Notes under the pieces: model-generated
Seen by the model: only the letters and a program-made list of their open reading frames with translations
What the model was told of the DNA's origin: nothing
Database searches by the model: none
Position numbers and translations under genes: made by a program
DNA from: Alopecurus myosuroides
Taxonomy: Eukaryota > Streptophyta > Magnoliopsida > Poales > Poaceae
Direction: 5' to 3'
DNA length: 64,000 nucleotides
Assembly (NCBI GenBank): GCA_028641055.1
Contig: CM054061.1
Span: forward strand, 59,008,825 to 59,072,824
Shown: positions 31,994-42,424 of the stretch, piece by piece
Numbering within the stretch: position 1 is the first letter of the stretch
Layout of the letters: every line of letters begins with the position of its first letter

Positions 31994-33488
31994 TGAAAGT
32001 TCAAGATGGTCAACTAGAGGGGGGGTGAATAGGTGACCTACAAATTTTACTCCTTTTTCAATTTTAATGGTGGATTAGGAAAAGTAAAAGCTTGGTTATC
32101 TAAATGTGCAACTAGGTTAACACCCTAAGTGACAAGTAACGAGTAGCAACGGAAGTAAGGTAAACACACAAGATAACAACAAGTGGAAGACACGGAGACA
32201 AGGATATGTTTCCCGTAGTTCCTTCTTAAAAGAAGTACGTCTACGTTGGAGAGGTGGGGAGCCACCTAGGCGCTCCTCAATAGCACGGATGTGCACACCT
32301 TATTCTCCGTGAGCTTCTCCGGTGAGGGAGATTCTCGTTTCCACTATGAGGTCGACTTGAAGGCGTTGACCAAACCTTTACAAGAGGTTGAGGCTACTCC
32401 ACAAGTGAGATGGAGGCTCTCAACAATCGAAGCTTCTTGCTACAAGGTGGAAGCTACAAGCACTAGGGTTTCCCTTGGATGACAAGGCAACCAAGAGATT
32501 ACAAGATCCCAAGAGTTGTGGTGTGGGAACACACGTTTTGGCTTGGTGGAAAGATAGATCTGGGCCTCCTCCATGAGATCCTTGAAGGGCATCGAGTTTG
32601 GTTGGAGGAGGAGGGAGACCGGGTGTTTTGAGCTCTACAACAATGGAGGAGAGAGAGGAATGGACGAGCTGCCTATCTAGAGGAAGAAGACAGCTATTTA
32701 TAGGCTCGTCCAAATTCTGACCGTTGCAGTCCTGCGGGACCGGAATATTCCGGTGTAAAGGCCGGAAATTTCCGGTGTGTCTTGGCCGGAAATTTGAATT
32801 CTCCAGGGGGCGGATATTTGAAATATCCGGGGGCGGAAATTTCCGCCCCAATACTCCGCCCCCATCTCTGTGCGCAGGCATCAACTTGTTGATGAAAAAC
32901 TGCTAAGGACCAGGGGCCGGATATTTGCTCCGGAAATTTCCGGGGCAAATTTCCGCCCCACCTTCTGTGCGCGGGCATCAACCAATGATGGAAAAATTGC
33001 TAAGGACTTGATGACCGGAATATTGAAATATCCGGGGGGGGCGGATAATTGAAATGTCCGGGCCCGGAATTTTCCGGATAGAATATCCGCCCCCATCTCT
33101 GTGCGCGGGCAACTTGTAGTGATCCAATTTCTGCTAAGTCCCAGAGGCCTGATTATTGCACCGGAAATTTCCGGGGCAAATTTCCGCCCTGGCTTCTGTG
33201 CGCGGGCAGAAAAACACTTAGTCGTTTTCGTGGATGCCAGGAAGGGGGCCGGAAATTTCCGGTGTGGGGGCCGGATAATCCGCCCATTAAGTTCCGGAAT
33301 TTCCGGCCTGCGTATTGAAAAATCCGGTGGGAGTAATTCCACAATATAGTTCTTCTCTTTGATCTTTTGACGAAGATATAACAATGATCATCTGAGATAA
33401 TAGCTGCATAGTCTAAACAACATTGTTAGATAGGAGATATCCGTGTTATCATCATCACCAAAATCATTAGAGGGATCATGAGCTTTCA
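31994..33488 (-). repeat. Copia I 3' LTR with palindrome array
   Basis: 1,495 bp. Minus-sense U3 holds a dozen or more degenerate CCGGAAATTTCCGG palindromes at 32,738-33,336 (for example near 32,760, 32,930, 33,160, 33,248). They lie directly upstream of CTATAAATAG at 32,694-32,703 (minus strand). The distal end reads GGTCAACTAGAGGGGGGGTG on the plus strand, shared with copia II. Confidence 0.9.
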
Positions 33489-33504
33489 ATCTCCCCCTTT
33501 TTGG
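33489..33504 (-). other. Copia I polypurine tract
   Basis: Minus strand CCAAAAAGGGGGAGAT next to the 3' LTR start; same string in copia II. Confidence 0.75.
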
Positions 33505-33799
33505 TGAATGATGACAACACGGGTATTTGCGGGAAGTAAGCTAACAATGCAAGATATGAAAACATCACAGATAGCATATATAGGAGACATGCCTCCTAAT
33601 AATAATAGTTCACCACGAATAACGAGTACGATAGAGTACGATAGAGCGAAGTTCGAAAAGACGCACGAAATAGGAAATGGCAACAAAGAACGAAAGAAAC
33701 CCTCCCAAGAAAATCCCCACGATCATCTAGATCTTCTCCCCCTTTGGCATCAAGATACCAAAAAGAGAAAAGAGAGAGCTACGTCCCATGGAGCAAACT

Positions 33800-35658
33800 C
33801 TAGGCCTGGGTGTCCTCTTCTTCCTCTTCAGTATCGGTGACATCCTCCATGTCCTCATCATCATCAACACCGATATCCCAGTCAACGTCGCGGTTGTTCC
33901 AGTTCTTGTATGCAATCCTGGGAGGAGGAAGTGGTGGCACAGTGGGAGTCTTAAGAGCAGTCATGATGTGGTGCTGGTTCTCTAGGATGCTGCGGCGCTC
34001 CATATAGGCAGCGTAGTTCTCCTTGTGGATGCAGACATTCATGCACGGTACCTTCTCAACTGCACGAACAAGCCAAGAGCGTTTCTTCGTGCCAGGAGGA
34101 GGAGGACGCATGCGAGGATCCCGATGTCCCTGTCCAGATGCGCCAACATTATGGGAGGCCTGCTGAGTGTGGATGGCCTTCTTGTAGAGAGTAACATCCT
34201 TGTGGTCCTCACAGTCTAGCTCCAAGTCCTCACGGAGTTGTTCAGGATAGCGTGCCTTGATGAGCTTCATGATATAGGGAGCATATGGAGGCACCTTGCG
34301 GTGGAAGAGAGCATAGTGAAGCTCATCGAAGATGAAGTCCATGACATCAATCCTGTGAGCCTCCATGTCAGTCATGTCACTCTCAGAGAAGGTCAAGTAG
34401 GCGTGGTACATGAGGTTGACCAATCCACCACGAATAACATTGTTATTGCCCGCACTCGGAGCAATGGACTCCCTGAACATGCGCAGAAGAATGTCATAGA
34501 CGGCGAAGAGACCTTTAGCCGATCCAATTGTACCTCGAGGACCATAGAGCTCAGCTAGCCTGTTCTTCTCATACTCTTCCCCATGGATATGCATGCGGTG
34601 ACCCTGTGGAGTGTTGAGGCCAGCAAAAGGATAATCAAGCACAGTGGCAAAGTCATGGAAGTTGGCGGTGAGCAGGTGAGGGCCAGACATCCAAGACATC
34701 CCAATCTCTTCAGAATCATCAATAACAAGAGTGGCATAGAACTGCTGGATGAAGGTGGTGTTGTAGGAGCATCTAGTCTCCATAAGTGGACGCAGACCAA
34801 GTACCTCAGCTAGCTGAACAGAGTGGTTGAAGTAGTCAGGGTTGGCAGCCAGATGAGCAAAGTTGATCACCTTCATCGGGCACACTGGTTTGCTCATCAC
34901 GGTGTACACCTGCTTGAATAGTGTCTCCTGCTCAACATGCCAAAAGCACGTATCAATGGTGGGGTCCTGAGGACCCTCCGTGTACCAAGCCTTGGCCCGC
35001 CATGCCTTAAACTCTGTGATGGGCATGGTGCCCACGTTGAGAGTGGTCTTGCCTTGCTGTCTGCCGCCCCTGCGAGAAGCCCTGTCAGCATCACGTTGCT
35101 GCTCATAGTCCCTCTCAGCATCTCTCGCACGCCGGCGAGTTTCATTGTCCTCAACAAAAGTCCCTTCATCATTTTCTGTCAGGTGACGGAGTCGTTTGCG
35201 AGAGCTAAGCAACTTGCCGGGCCTAGAGCTTGAACCATCTGCGAGGAAAGCAGAAAAGAGGCAAAGAAAACCAAACAAGAATAAAAAACGGGGGCTCACG
35301 AGTTGTGGAATTGAAGAAAGTGGAGCTCTGTTCAAGATTCAGTTCAGGCCGGAAATTCCGGTCATGGATGCGGAAATTCCGGAGGACGGAAATTCCGGCC
35401 TCAGGGGAAATTTCCAGGGTGCGGAAATTCCGGCACTGGGGCGGAAATTTCCGGCCTTCGGGATTTTCGAATCCAGATCTGAATCTGGGCCTAAAATGAA
35501 TCTAGAACGAGGTATCTAGTACAAAGATGAATCCTGGAGAATAGGTGATACTTGTGTGAACAAATAACCATCCTAGACCATGAAGAACACTAGATAGGAG
35601 ATCAACGCATCTAATCAACCCAAAATGGCGGAGAAAACGGTCACATACCGGGATCCAT
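33800..35658 (-). CDS. Copia I extra ORF downstream of pol, two exons (about 480 aa)
   Basis: Exon 1 is only ATGGATCCCG (35,658-35,649) followed by a GTATGT donor. Exon 2 starts at 35,238 after CTCGCAG and runs to the stop at 33,800. Joining them gives MDPDGSSSRPGK in frame. The body has an Arg-rich segment, a helical domain around FDELHYALFHRKVPPYAPYI and KGLFAVYDILLRMFRE, and an acidic C-terminus (DDDEDMEDVTDTEEEEED). Its layout resembles the Athila ORF-1/plant-transposon (Transposase_32-like) family: ATL-X9-GMSWMSGPHL, then KGLF-X2-YDI. It is homologous to the copia II extra ORF but only about 25-30% identical by eye. No signal peptide is expected once the intron is removed; the hydrophobic N-terminus of the unspliced frame is intron. 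Function unknown. Confidence 0.7.
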
Positions 35659-35820
35659 GAACAGGAACGGACGTGCGGTCTCTTGATCCGCAAAAGGTGA
35701 GTAGAGGACGAGGAGGGGAGGCGAATGGGCCTCCTGGAAGTCTCGGAGGCGGCGGCGGCGGCTGGAGGCGAGTGGAGACAAGGGAAGGGAAGCAATCTGG
35801 AACTGCTCCCTCCCGTCGTC

Positions 35821-36118
35821 CTTATATAGCCCCAGACCAGACACACCGGAAATTTCCGGTATTAAGGCCGGATATTCCGGGGTCCGGAAATTTGGGTCAG
35901 AATATTCCGCCCAAATATCTGGTGTGCCTTCTGCGAGGGGGCACGCTGGATAGTTGGGGGATTATTCGAGTCCAAATTGAACCCCGGAAATTTCCGCTCA
36001 AATTTCCGGTGTGCCTTCTGCGAGCGGGCACATAGGAAATGGGCAAAATTTCTGGGACAAATGTCTGAGGGCCAGAATATTCCGGGCCCTAGGCCGGAAT
36101 TTCCGGAGTTCCCACGCC
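35821..36118 (-). promoter_or_regulatory. Internal promoter of the copia I extra ORF: TATA box plus palindrome array
   Basis: Minus strand GCTATATAAG at 35,830-35,821 lies about 165 bp before the exon 1 ATG. Upstream of it, at 35,846-36,118, is a cluster of CCGGAAATTTCCGG-type palindromes (for example at about 35,848, 35,885 and 35,986), as in the U3 of the element's LTR. A further cluster lies in the intron at 35,344-35,460. Promoter function is inferred from position. Confidence 0.6.
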
Positions 36119-36480
36119 TTCCGAGTTTTGTGGAAGATGGAACAAGTCGTGAGCCTCCAAAAACGAAAAACACAAACAAACGCACAAACACGAGGAAAAC
36201 ACCAAAAACACATCAAATACAAATTCAAAGGAAAAAGTTGGTGACCGAAGCCACCGTGTTTGAGTGATACCAAGGAGCCGCGAAGATGTATCTTGGACTC
36301 AAAAGTATAACTCACGTTTTAAGCACAATAAGTCACATATTGACTAGATATGCATGACGTTTTGATTGTTTTGCGCATGATAGATGAAGTGTTTGTTCAT
36401 GAGTTGAACTACGCTCCCCCTATGTCCATGCCTACATCTAGACTAGATAGCACATATAGTGAAGGTACTTATGCAAGGGT
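36119..36480 (-). other. Copia I spacer between pol and extra-ORF promoter
   Basis: Untranslated. Clearly homologous to the copia II spacer around 51,400-51,650 (GCCACC, GTTTGAGTG, CCGCGAAGAT, CACAATGAGTCAC-like blocks). Confidence 0.7.
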
Positions 36481-37095
36481 TCAAGAGAAGTTAGACGCAT
36501 CGATCACATTTAGTTCATTCCTCAAACCCCTAAATCTTGGTTCGTCAAGGGCCTTCGTGAAGATATCCGCGAGTTGATCCTTGGTCGCCACATAGGAGAG
36601 ATCAATATCACCCTTCTCAACATGATCCCGAATAAAGTGATGTCGAATCTCAATGTGCTTTGTCTTGGAGTGAAGAACGGGATTGTAGGCGATCTTGATG
36701 GCACTCTCATTGTCGCACAAGAGAGGAACTTTTTCGAAGACGATGCCATAATCTCTCAATGTTTGCCGCATCCAAAGTAATTGAGCACAACAACTCGCCG
36801 CGGAGATGTATTCGGCCTCGGTGGTAGAGAGGGAAATGCAGTTTTGCTTCTTGGATGACCAACATACCAATGAACGACCAAGAAATTGACAACCACCAGA
36901 TGTAGATTTCCTATCCGTCTTCTCTTCCGCATAGTCCGCATCCGAATACCCAATGAGCTGAAAGCTTGAACCCTTTGGATACCAAAGACCTAAGTTTGGG
37001 GTATGAACTAAATATCGAAAGATGCGCTTAACCGCTTCAAAATGACTTTGCCTCGGAGAGGCTTGAAACCTTGCACATTTACCTACGCTATACAT
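36481..37095 (-). pseudogene. Copia I pol remnant: RNase H domain
   Basis: 204-residue open frame [18 protein letters not shown] to VIDASNFS. It contains the Ty1/copia RNase H signatures [48 protein letters not shown] and [13 protein letters not shown]. It is intact within its limits but lacks RT, integrase and protease because of the deletion ending at about 37,105. It differs from copia II RNase H at 12 positions. Confidence 0.9.
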
Positions 37096-37104
37096 GATAT
37101 CGGG

Positions 37105-38563
37105 TCAAGATGGTCAACTAGAGGGGGGGTGAATAGGTGACCTACAAATTTTACTCCCTTTTCAATTTTAATGGTGGATTAGGAAAAGTAAAAGCTTGGT
37201 TATCTAAATGTGCAACTAGGTTAACACCCTAAGTGACAAGTAACGAGTAGCAACGGAAATAAGGTAAACACACAAGATAACAACAAGTGGAAGACACGGA
37301 GACAAGTATGTTTCCCGTAGTTCCTTCTTAAAAGAAGTACGTCTACGTTGGAGAGGTGGGGAGCCACCTAGGCGCTCCTCAATAGCACGGATGTGCACAC
37401 CTTATTCTCCGTGAGCTTCTCCGGTGAGGGAGATTCTCGTTTCCACTATGAGGTCGACTTGAAGGCGTTGACCAAACCTTTACAAGAGGTTGAGGCTACT
37501 CCACAAGTGAGATGGAGGCTCTCAACAATCGAAGCTTCTTTCTACAAGGTGGAAGCTACAAGCACTAGGGTTTCCCTTGGATGACAAGGCAACCAAGAGA
37601 TTACAAGATCCCAAGAGTTGTGGTGTGGGAACACACGTTTTGGCTTGGTGGAAAGATAGATCTAGGCCTCCTCCATGAGATCCTTGAAGGGCATCGAGTT
37701 TGGTTGGAGGAGGAGGGAGATCGGGGCGTTTTGAGCTCTACAACAATGGAGGAGAGAGAGGAATGGACGAGCTGCCTATCTAGAGGAAGAAGACAACTAT
37801 TTATAGGCTCCTCCAAATTCTGACCGTTGCAGTCCTGCGGGACCGGAATATTCCGGTGTAAAGGCCGGAAATTTCCGGTGTGTCTTGGCCGGAAATTTGA
37901 ATTCTCCGGGGGCGGAAGTTTCCGCCCCAATACTCCGCCCCCATCTCTGTGCGCAGGCATCAACTTGTTGATGAAAAACTGCTAAGGACCAGGGGCTGGA
38001 TATTTGCTCCGGAAATTTCCGGGGCAAATTTCCGCCCCACCTTCTGTGCGCGGGCATCAACCAATGATGGAAAAATTGCTAAGGACTTGATGACCGGAAT
38101 ATTGAAATATCCGGGGGGCGGATAATTGAAATGTCCGGGCCCGGAATTTTCCGGACAGAATATCCGCCCCCATCTCTGTGCGCGGGCAACTTGTAGTGAT
38201 CCAATTTCTAAGTCCCAGAGGGCCGGATTTTTGCACCGGAAATTTCCGGGTTAAATTTCCGCCCTGGCTTCTGTGCGCGGGCAGAAAAACACTTAGTCGT
38301 TTTCGTGGATGCCAGGAAGGGGGCCGGAAATTTCTGGTGTGGGGGCCGGATAATCCGCCCATTAAGTTCCGGAATTTCCGGCCTGCGTATTGAAAAATCC
38401 GATGGCAGTAATTCCACAATATAGTTCTTCTCTTTGATCTTTTGACGAAGATATAACAATGATCATCTGAGATAATAGCTGCACAGTCTAAACAACATTG
38501 TTAGATAGGAGATATCCGTGTTATCATCATCACCAAAATCATTAGAGGGATCATGACCTTTCA
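37105..38563 (-). repeat. Copia I 5' LTR, terminus lost in the internal deletion
   Basis: Same LTR as 31,994-33,488 but its minus-sense 3' end lacks the last 9-11 bases; the joint with pol shares TC. Palindromes at 37,840-38,400, one 27-bp segment shorter than in the other LTR. TATA CTATAAATAG-like at about 37,797-37,806. Confidence 0.88.
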
Positions 38564-38826
38564 CTAATCACCTGTCGTTTCATTTCCCGGAATTTCCGGC
38601 GAGTGACACGCGTTGATCATCCAACGGTGAAAAGAGCCGTTAGCACGCATCGTGACGGGATTCCGGCTATAAATAGCCGTCTCCGTCCTCCGAGCCAACC
38701 TTCCGCTCTCACTTCGCAGCACCATTCCCAGCACCCAAGTTCGTAACAGAGCAACTCCTGAGCGCACGCACGAACGCCACCCGAGACCTCACCGGAGCAG
38801 TCGGAACTTCCGCGCGCCGCCCATCG
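38564..38826 (+). promoter_or_regulatory. Element A: promoter region of the antisense extra ORF
   Basis: CTATAAATAG at 38,667-38,676 within CCGGCTATAAATAGCCG, itself a palindrome, about 150 bp before the ATG. Upstream is CCGGAATTTCCGG at 38,588-38,600 and an AACGGTGAAAAGAGCCGTT inverted pair. The same arrangement is found reversed in element B (TATA 45,505-45,514). Function inferred. Confidence 0.5.
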
Positions 38827-41211
38827 ATGGCATCCCCAAGCTCCTCACCGGCCCACTCCGTCGCAACGGAAATTGATGAAATCATCATTACGATGGATCC
38901 ATTATTGGATTCACCGGTGCACGCCTCTGGCGACAAGCCGGCGTAAGCCGTTGGCGGTGCGGCGGGCGAAGAAATTCATCCCACCGCCGCAGATCTTGCG
39001 GGGTCTTCCTTCGCGCCTTCCCCGCCGTTCGCGCCCGAGACGGCGGAAGAGAAAATCTCTCTCGTCAGAGACGAGCTCGCGGCCGCGGAGGCCGCAGCGT
39101 CCGCCGCCGCCGGAGCTGAAGACGTGGCGGAAACTGCCGGCAACTGGAGCACAAGCAGTATTCCGCCATCTCTCCTTCCGACAATTGAGAAGGAGGGGCT
39201 CGTGCTGAAGGGGAAATGGCGGAGCCCGGAGGACGAATCCGAGCCCGCGCCAAAGGACGGGGAACGTGTCCTCCTCACCTCCCACATTATGAGAGGTATG
39301 GGTTTTCCACCGTCCGCCTTTTTTCTCCAAGTCTTAGCCCACTACAACATCCAACCCCACAATCTGCCACCAAACTCCATCCTCTACCTAGCCGGATTTC
39401 AGGCCCTTTTCGAGGGATATCTAGGTATATCTCATAGGTTAGATTTCTGGCTTTATTGGTTTGGGGTTAAGTGGAACTCTTCGGAGGGCGCACTCCCAAC
39501 TTGTGGGACCATATCCTTTACCCTGCGCAGATTAAGGGAGGATTCGTTCCCCAAGATCAAGCCATCGGAATCCGTCAAATTCTGGACGGGTTCCTTCTTT
39601 TTTCATCCCGATGTTCCCTTCCCTGGGAAAACCACCGGGGTTCCACCTTTCTCGAACATTGCTGCTGTTCCCCAAGAAAACTGGGGAACTGAAGCAGTTC
39701 AAACCCTGCCGCCGGATCTTCTCAGGATCAAGCGGCGCATCGCAAAGCTCGTCGCTTCCGATCCGCCTCTAACTGGCATGGACACAGTCCTTTGCTGGCT
39801 AGAAAGGCGGATTCATCCTTTGGCTAATCACGGCGCGCGCCTTCTCTGCGATTACACGGGAACCGGCGATGCTATGAGGACAACCAGCAAGGTTTGGTCG
39901 GCAAAAGATTTGCGGAAACACGCAAATCAATTGGTCGCATCCCACGACCAATATGAAAAAAGCCGGCCAATGTACACGGCTTCGAATCCGGCTCCCAAGG
40001 TACAATTCTTTGCCTTTGGGGTTTAGATCCTTTTCGTTTTCTTGGTTTTCGTGTCTTTAACTCATCTTTTGCCTTCTTAACAGATTGCCGAACTTCCTGA
40101 GTCGGAACTTGCTTCCGATGCCGAGCTAGAGGCATTACGTGCCACCTTTGCCGGTGGATGTAAGCACAAGAAGATTTCCACTTCCCAGGAAATCATGATC
40201 TTGACGGGGTTCCCGTCGTCACCTCCAGGTTTGAACATATGAGTTGTTTTACTTTATCGGAATTTGTTCCTTTTTCTCGGAGTTTTAACTTTCGGCTTTT
40301 CTCTTTTTTAGCCTGGCCCCCTCTACTCTGAAGCCTAAAAAGCTGAAGAGGCACAAAGCTGTGGCCAGCAGAGGCCCGCATCCTTCCCCTGCTACTGCTC
40401 CGGATACACCGGTAGTAGCAGCTGAAGAGCATGCTGCGGCCCCCAATGCCGAAACCCTGCAGACCAGCCAGCCCATTGTGCCGGAAACGGACACGAGGGA
40501 AAGGGCGGTCCCTGAGGTGGGAGGTCCTTCTCGGATAACCGAGGAGGAGATTCCCACCTTCTATAAAGAATTCAAGAATATCAGTGAGGGCCTTAGCGCG
40601 GCTGGGACTCTTTTTGCCGAGTACGCAAAGGAGTTCACCGAAAACTTGGCAGGTTTCCAGCGGATGAGCCAAGTATTATCTCTAGCCTCCAAGCAATAAG
40701 TTAAATGCCTGCTTTTCACTTAATGCTTTCATTATCATGCTTGTTTCTAACTTAAACACGACGTTTCATTTCCGTGTTTAGGCAAACCGCTGAAACTATA
40801 AACCTGGAAGTTTTCAAAAAACTTTCTGTCAAGAATAAGGAGGTTAGAAACCTTCTATCTATTCTTGACGGTAAGGAAGCAGAGCTGGCATCGTCTCAGC
40901 TACAGCTGGAGGAAACAACAGGTATACTTTAGTTCTCTGAAGTTCCTCGTCCATATTTTGTTTTAAGTATTTTTCCGAGTTTTCTTAACCCATAATTTTT
41001 TTCTTTGCTTTTCAGCTGCTTTGGCGAAAGCCAAACAAGTTGCTGAAGATGCCGGCAATGCCGAGAATCTCCCCCGGGAGAACTTGGACCTTCATAAGGA
41101 ACTTATGAAGGTTCAGAAAGATCTGGAGGCCAGCAATCTGGCTCTTGGAGTTGCTCAATCCAAGGCCTCCCAACAAGCTGACAAGGATAAGGCAACTATC
41201 CAAGATTTGGA
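38827..41211 (+). pseudogene. Element A antisense extra ORF (Transposase_28 type), truncated
   Basis: Start MASPSSSPAHSVATEIDE at 38,827; a TAA at about 38,946 already breaks it. The conserved domain is well preserved from 39,124: RGMGFPPSAFFLQVLAHYNI, then QPHNLPPNSILYLAGFQ, then GYLGISHRLDFWLYWFG. Introns are visible with CAAG|GTACAA...TTAACAG near 40,000-40,083 and CCAG|GTTTGA...TTTTAG near 40,229-40,311. Another near 40,675 has its donor mutated (CAA|GTATT instead of CAG|GTATT in element B). The C-terminal part is a coiled coil (AKAKQVAEDAGNAENLPREN and on). It breaks off at ATIQDLE (about 41,211) at the deletion joint with element B. Function unknown. Confidence 0.8.
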
Positions 41212-41234
41212 AGGCCTCCCAACAAGCTAACAAG
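41164..41234. repeat. Filler duplication at the A/B deletion joint
   Basis: AGGCCTCCCAACAAGCTGAC (41,164-41,183, continuing AAG) is repeated at 41,212-41,234 with one mismatch, placed between the last base of the element A extra ORF and the first base of element B integrase. Such templated filler is typical of error-prone double-strand break repair. Confidence 0.75.
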
Positions 41235-41240
41235 CTCCTC

Positions 41241-41738
41241 TTCATAGAGCAGCTAGAGCATGGGTAGAAGAGCTACCTTCCGTGCTTTGGAGCATTCGAA
41301 CAACACCAAATAGGTCAACCGGGCAAACCCCGTTTTTCCTAGTTTATGCTGCCGAAGCAATTCTTCCAACAGACATGATCCATGATAGCCCAAGAGTGCA
41401 GGATTACGACGACTCGAATGCCGAAAAAGCACGATAGGATGCCGTTGACCTCTTAGAAGAGGAACGAGAACTTGTGCTTCAAAGATTCTCCATTTACCAG
41501 CAAGGTTTACGATGTTACCATAGTCGGAAAAAAAATCAGGCATCGTTCTTTTAAAGAAAATGACCTAGTGGTAAGATTGGTACAGCAAAGAAAGCACAAA
41601 TTGGCCCCAGTATGGAAAGGACCATTAGTCATTAGCAAAGCTATGAAAAATGGATCATACTATCTTGTAGATATTCGGGATACGGAAGACCTATCCTCAC
41701 AAGCCGAATCGCAAAAGAAAGAGAAAGATAGATGCTGA
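41241..41738 (+). pseudogene. Element B integrase, C-terminal part
   Basis: Reads RAARAWVEELPSVLWSIRTT, then GQTPFFLVYAAEAILPTDM, then an in-frame TAG near 41,435, then LVVRLVQQRKHKLAPVWKGP and GSYYLVDIRDTEDL. This is the end of the catalytic core and the C-terminal domain of a Tat integrase. It lies on the opposite strand to the element A integrase whose missing part it would represent. A frame change occurs near 41,470. Inactive. Confidence 0.85.
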
Positions 41739-42424
41739 ACTAGGGGAGACAAAGAGGCCCTGGAGTATCCAGCAGTTACTTCCCTTCTATACTTAGTTCA
41801 ATTTCTATGTAAACATCTTTGAGATCATGAAATAAAGTTGTCGGAATTCTTACATTCATGTTTCTACAAGTTTATTATAGTGCAAAGCATGATTCCGCCT
41901 TATCTATTTCCCAATGATCTTACAAAATACTCAATGTTAACCCGAATTGTGTCTGCATGCTCGGCGTTTAAAAACTGAATTATTTTCAGCCTACTAAAGG
42001 TTAAGGGAAACTCGGATTGTGCCTGCGTGCCCGATCTTCATTCAAAAAATTCCTTACTATTCTCTAAGCATTATCTGACTGTTTATGTGCTGGGTCACTG
42101 GAGCTAGTAAGTAAAAATGCCTTTAGTATAATCCATGTTTCCGAGTTTGAACTGTTCAGTTTTACCCAGTCACTTGGCATGACGATTAATGTACTACTGA
42201 GCCATTTCAAACACTAAGGATAGTTAAAGCACATAAACCAGAGAACTTAAAAGATAAAGGAATATAAAACCCGGAAAACTTGCAAAGGATTTCATAACTA
42301 TTAACTGCAAAAGGCGGAGTACTTGTTCATACAAACGAATAGAATCATTACAATAAAAAATACATTGTGAAGTGCAGTAATGCTCCTATTTCCTATATCT
42401 CCTATCCAGGGCAGGTAGAATTCT
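41739..42424. other. Element B spacer between convergent integrase and extra ORF
   Basis: AT-rich, no ORF. Holds short imperfect repeats such as AACTCGGATTGTGCCTGCGT next to CCGAATTGTGTCTGCATGCTCGG. Probably the 3' UTRs of both transcripts. Confidence 0.6.

Larger units (their letters stand above)
31994..38563 (-). mobile_element. Copia I: internally deleted SIRE/Maximus-type Ty1/copia element
   Basis: 6,570 bp flanked by CTAAT. Minus-sense order: 5' LTR (38,563-37,105), end of pol RNase H (37,095-36,481), palindrome-rich promoter region, spliced extra ORF (35,658-33,800), PPT (33,504-33,489), 3' LTR (33,488-31,994). The PBS, gag, protease, integrase and most of RT are missing. The RNase H is about 94% identical to that of copia II, so the two are closely related in pol. 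LTRs differ at about 21 positions plus several indels, near 1.5%. Confidence 0.9.

Noticed and set aside
32738..33336. Palindromic repeats considered as a CRISPR-like or satellite array
   Set aside because: Eukaryotic LTR context, irregular spacing, variable units, no unique equal-length spacers and no cas genes.
33486..35335. Hydrophobic N-terminus of the unspliced copia I ORF taken as a signal peptide or env protein
   Set aside because: The hydrophobic segment is encoded by the 3' part of the intron (polypyrimidine tract before CTCGCAG); the spliced product starts MDPDGSSS.
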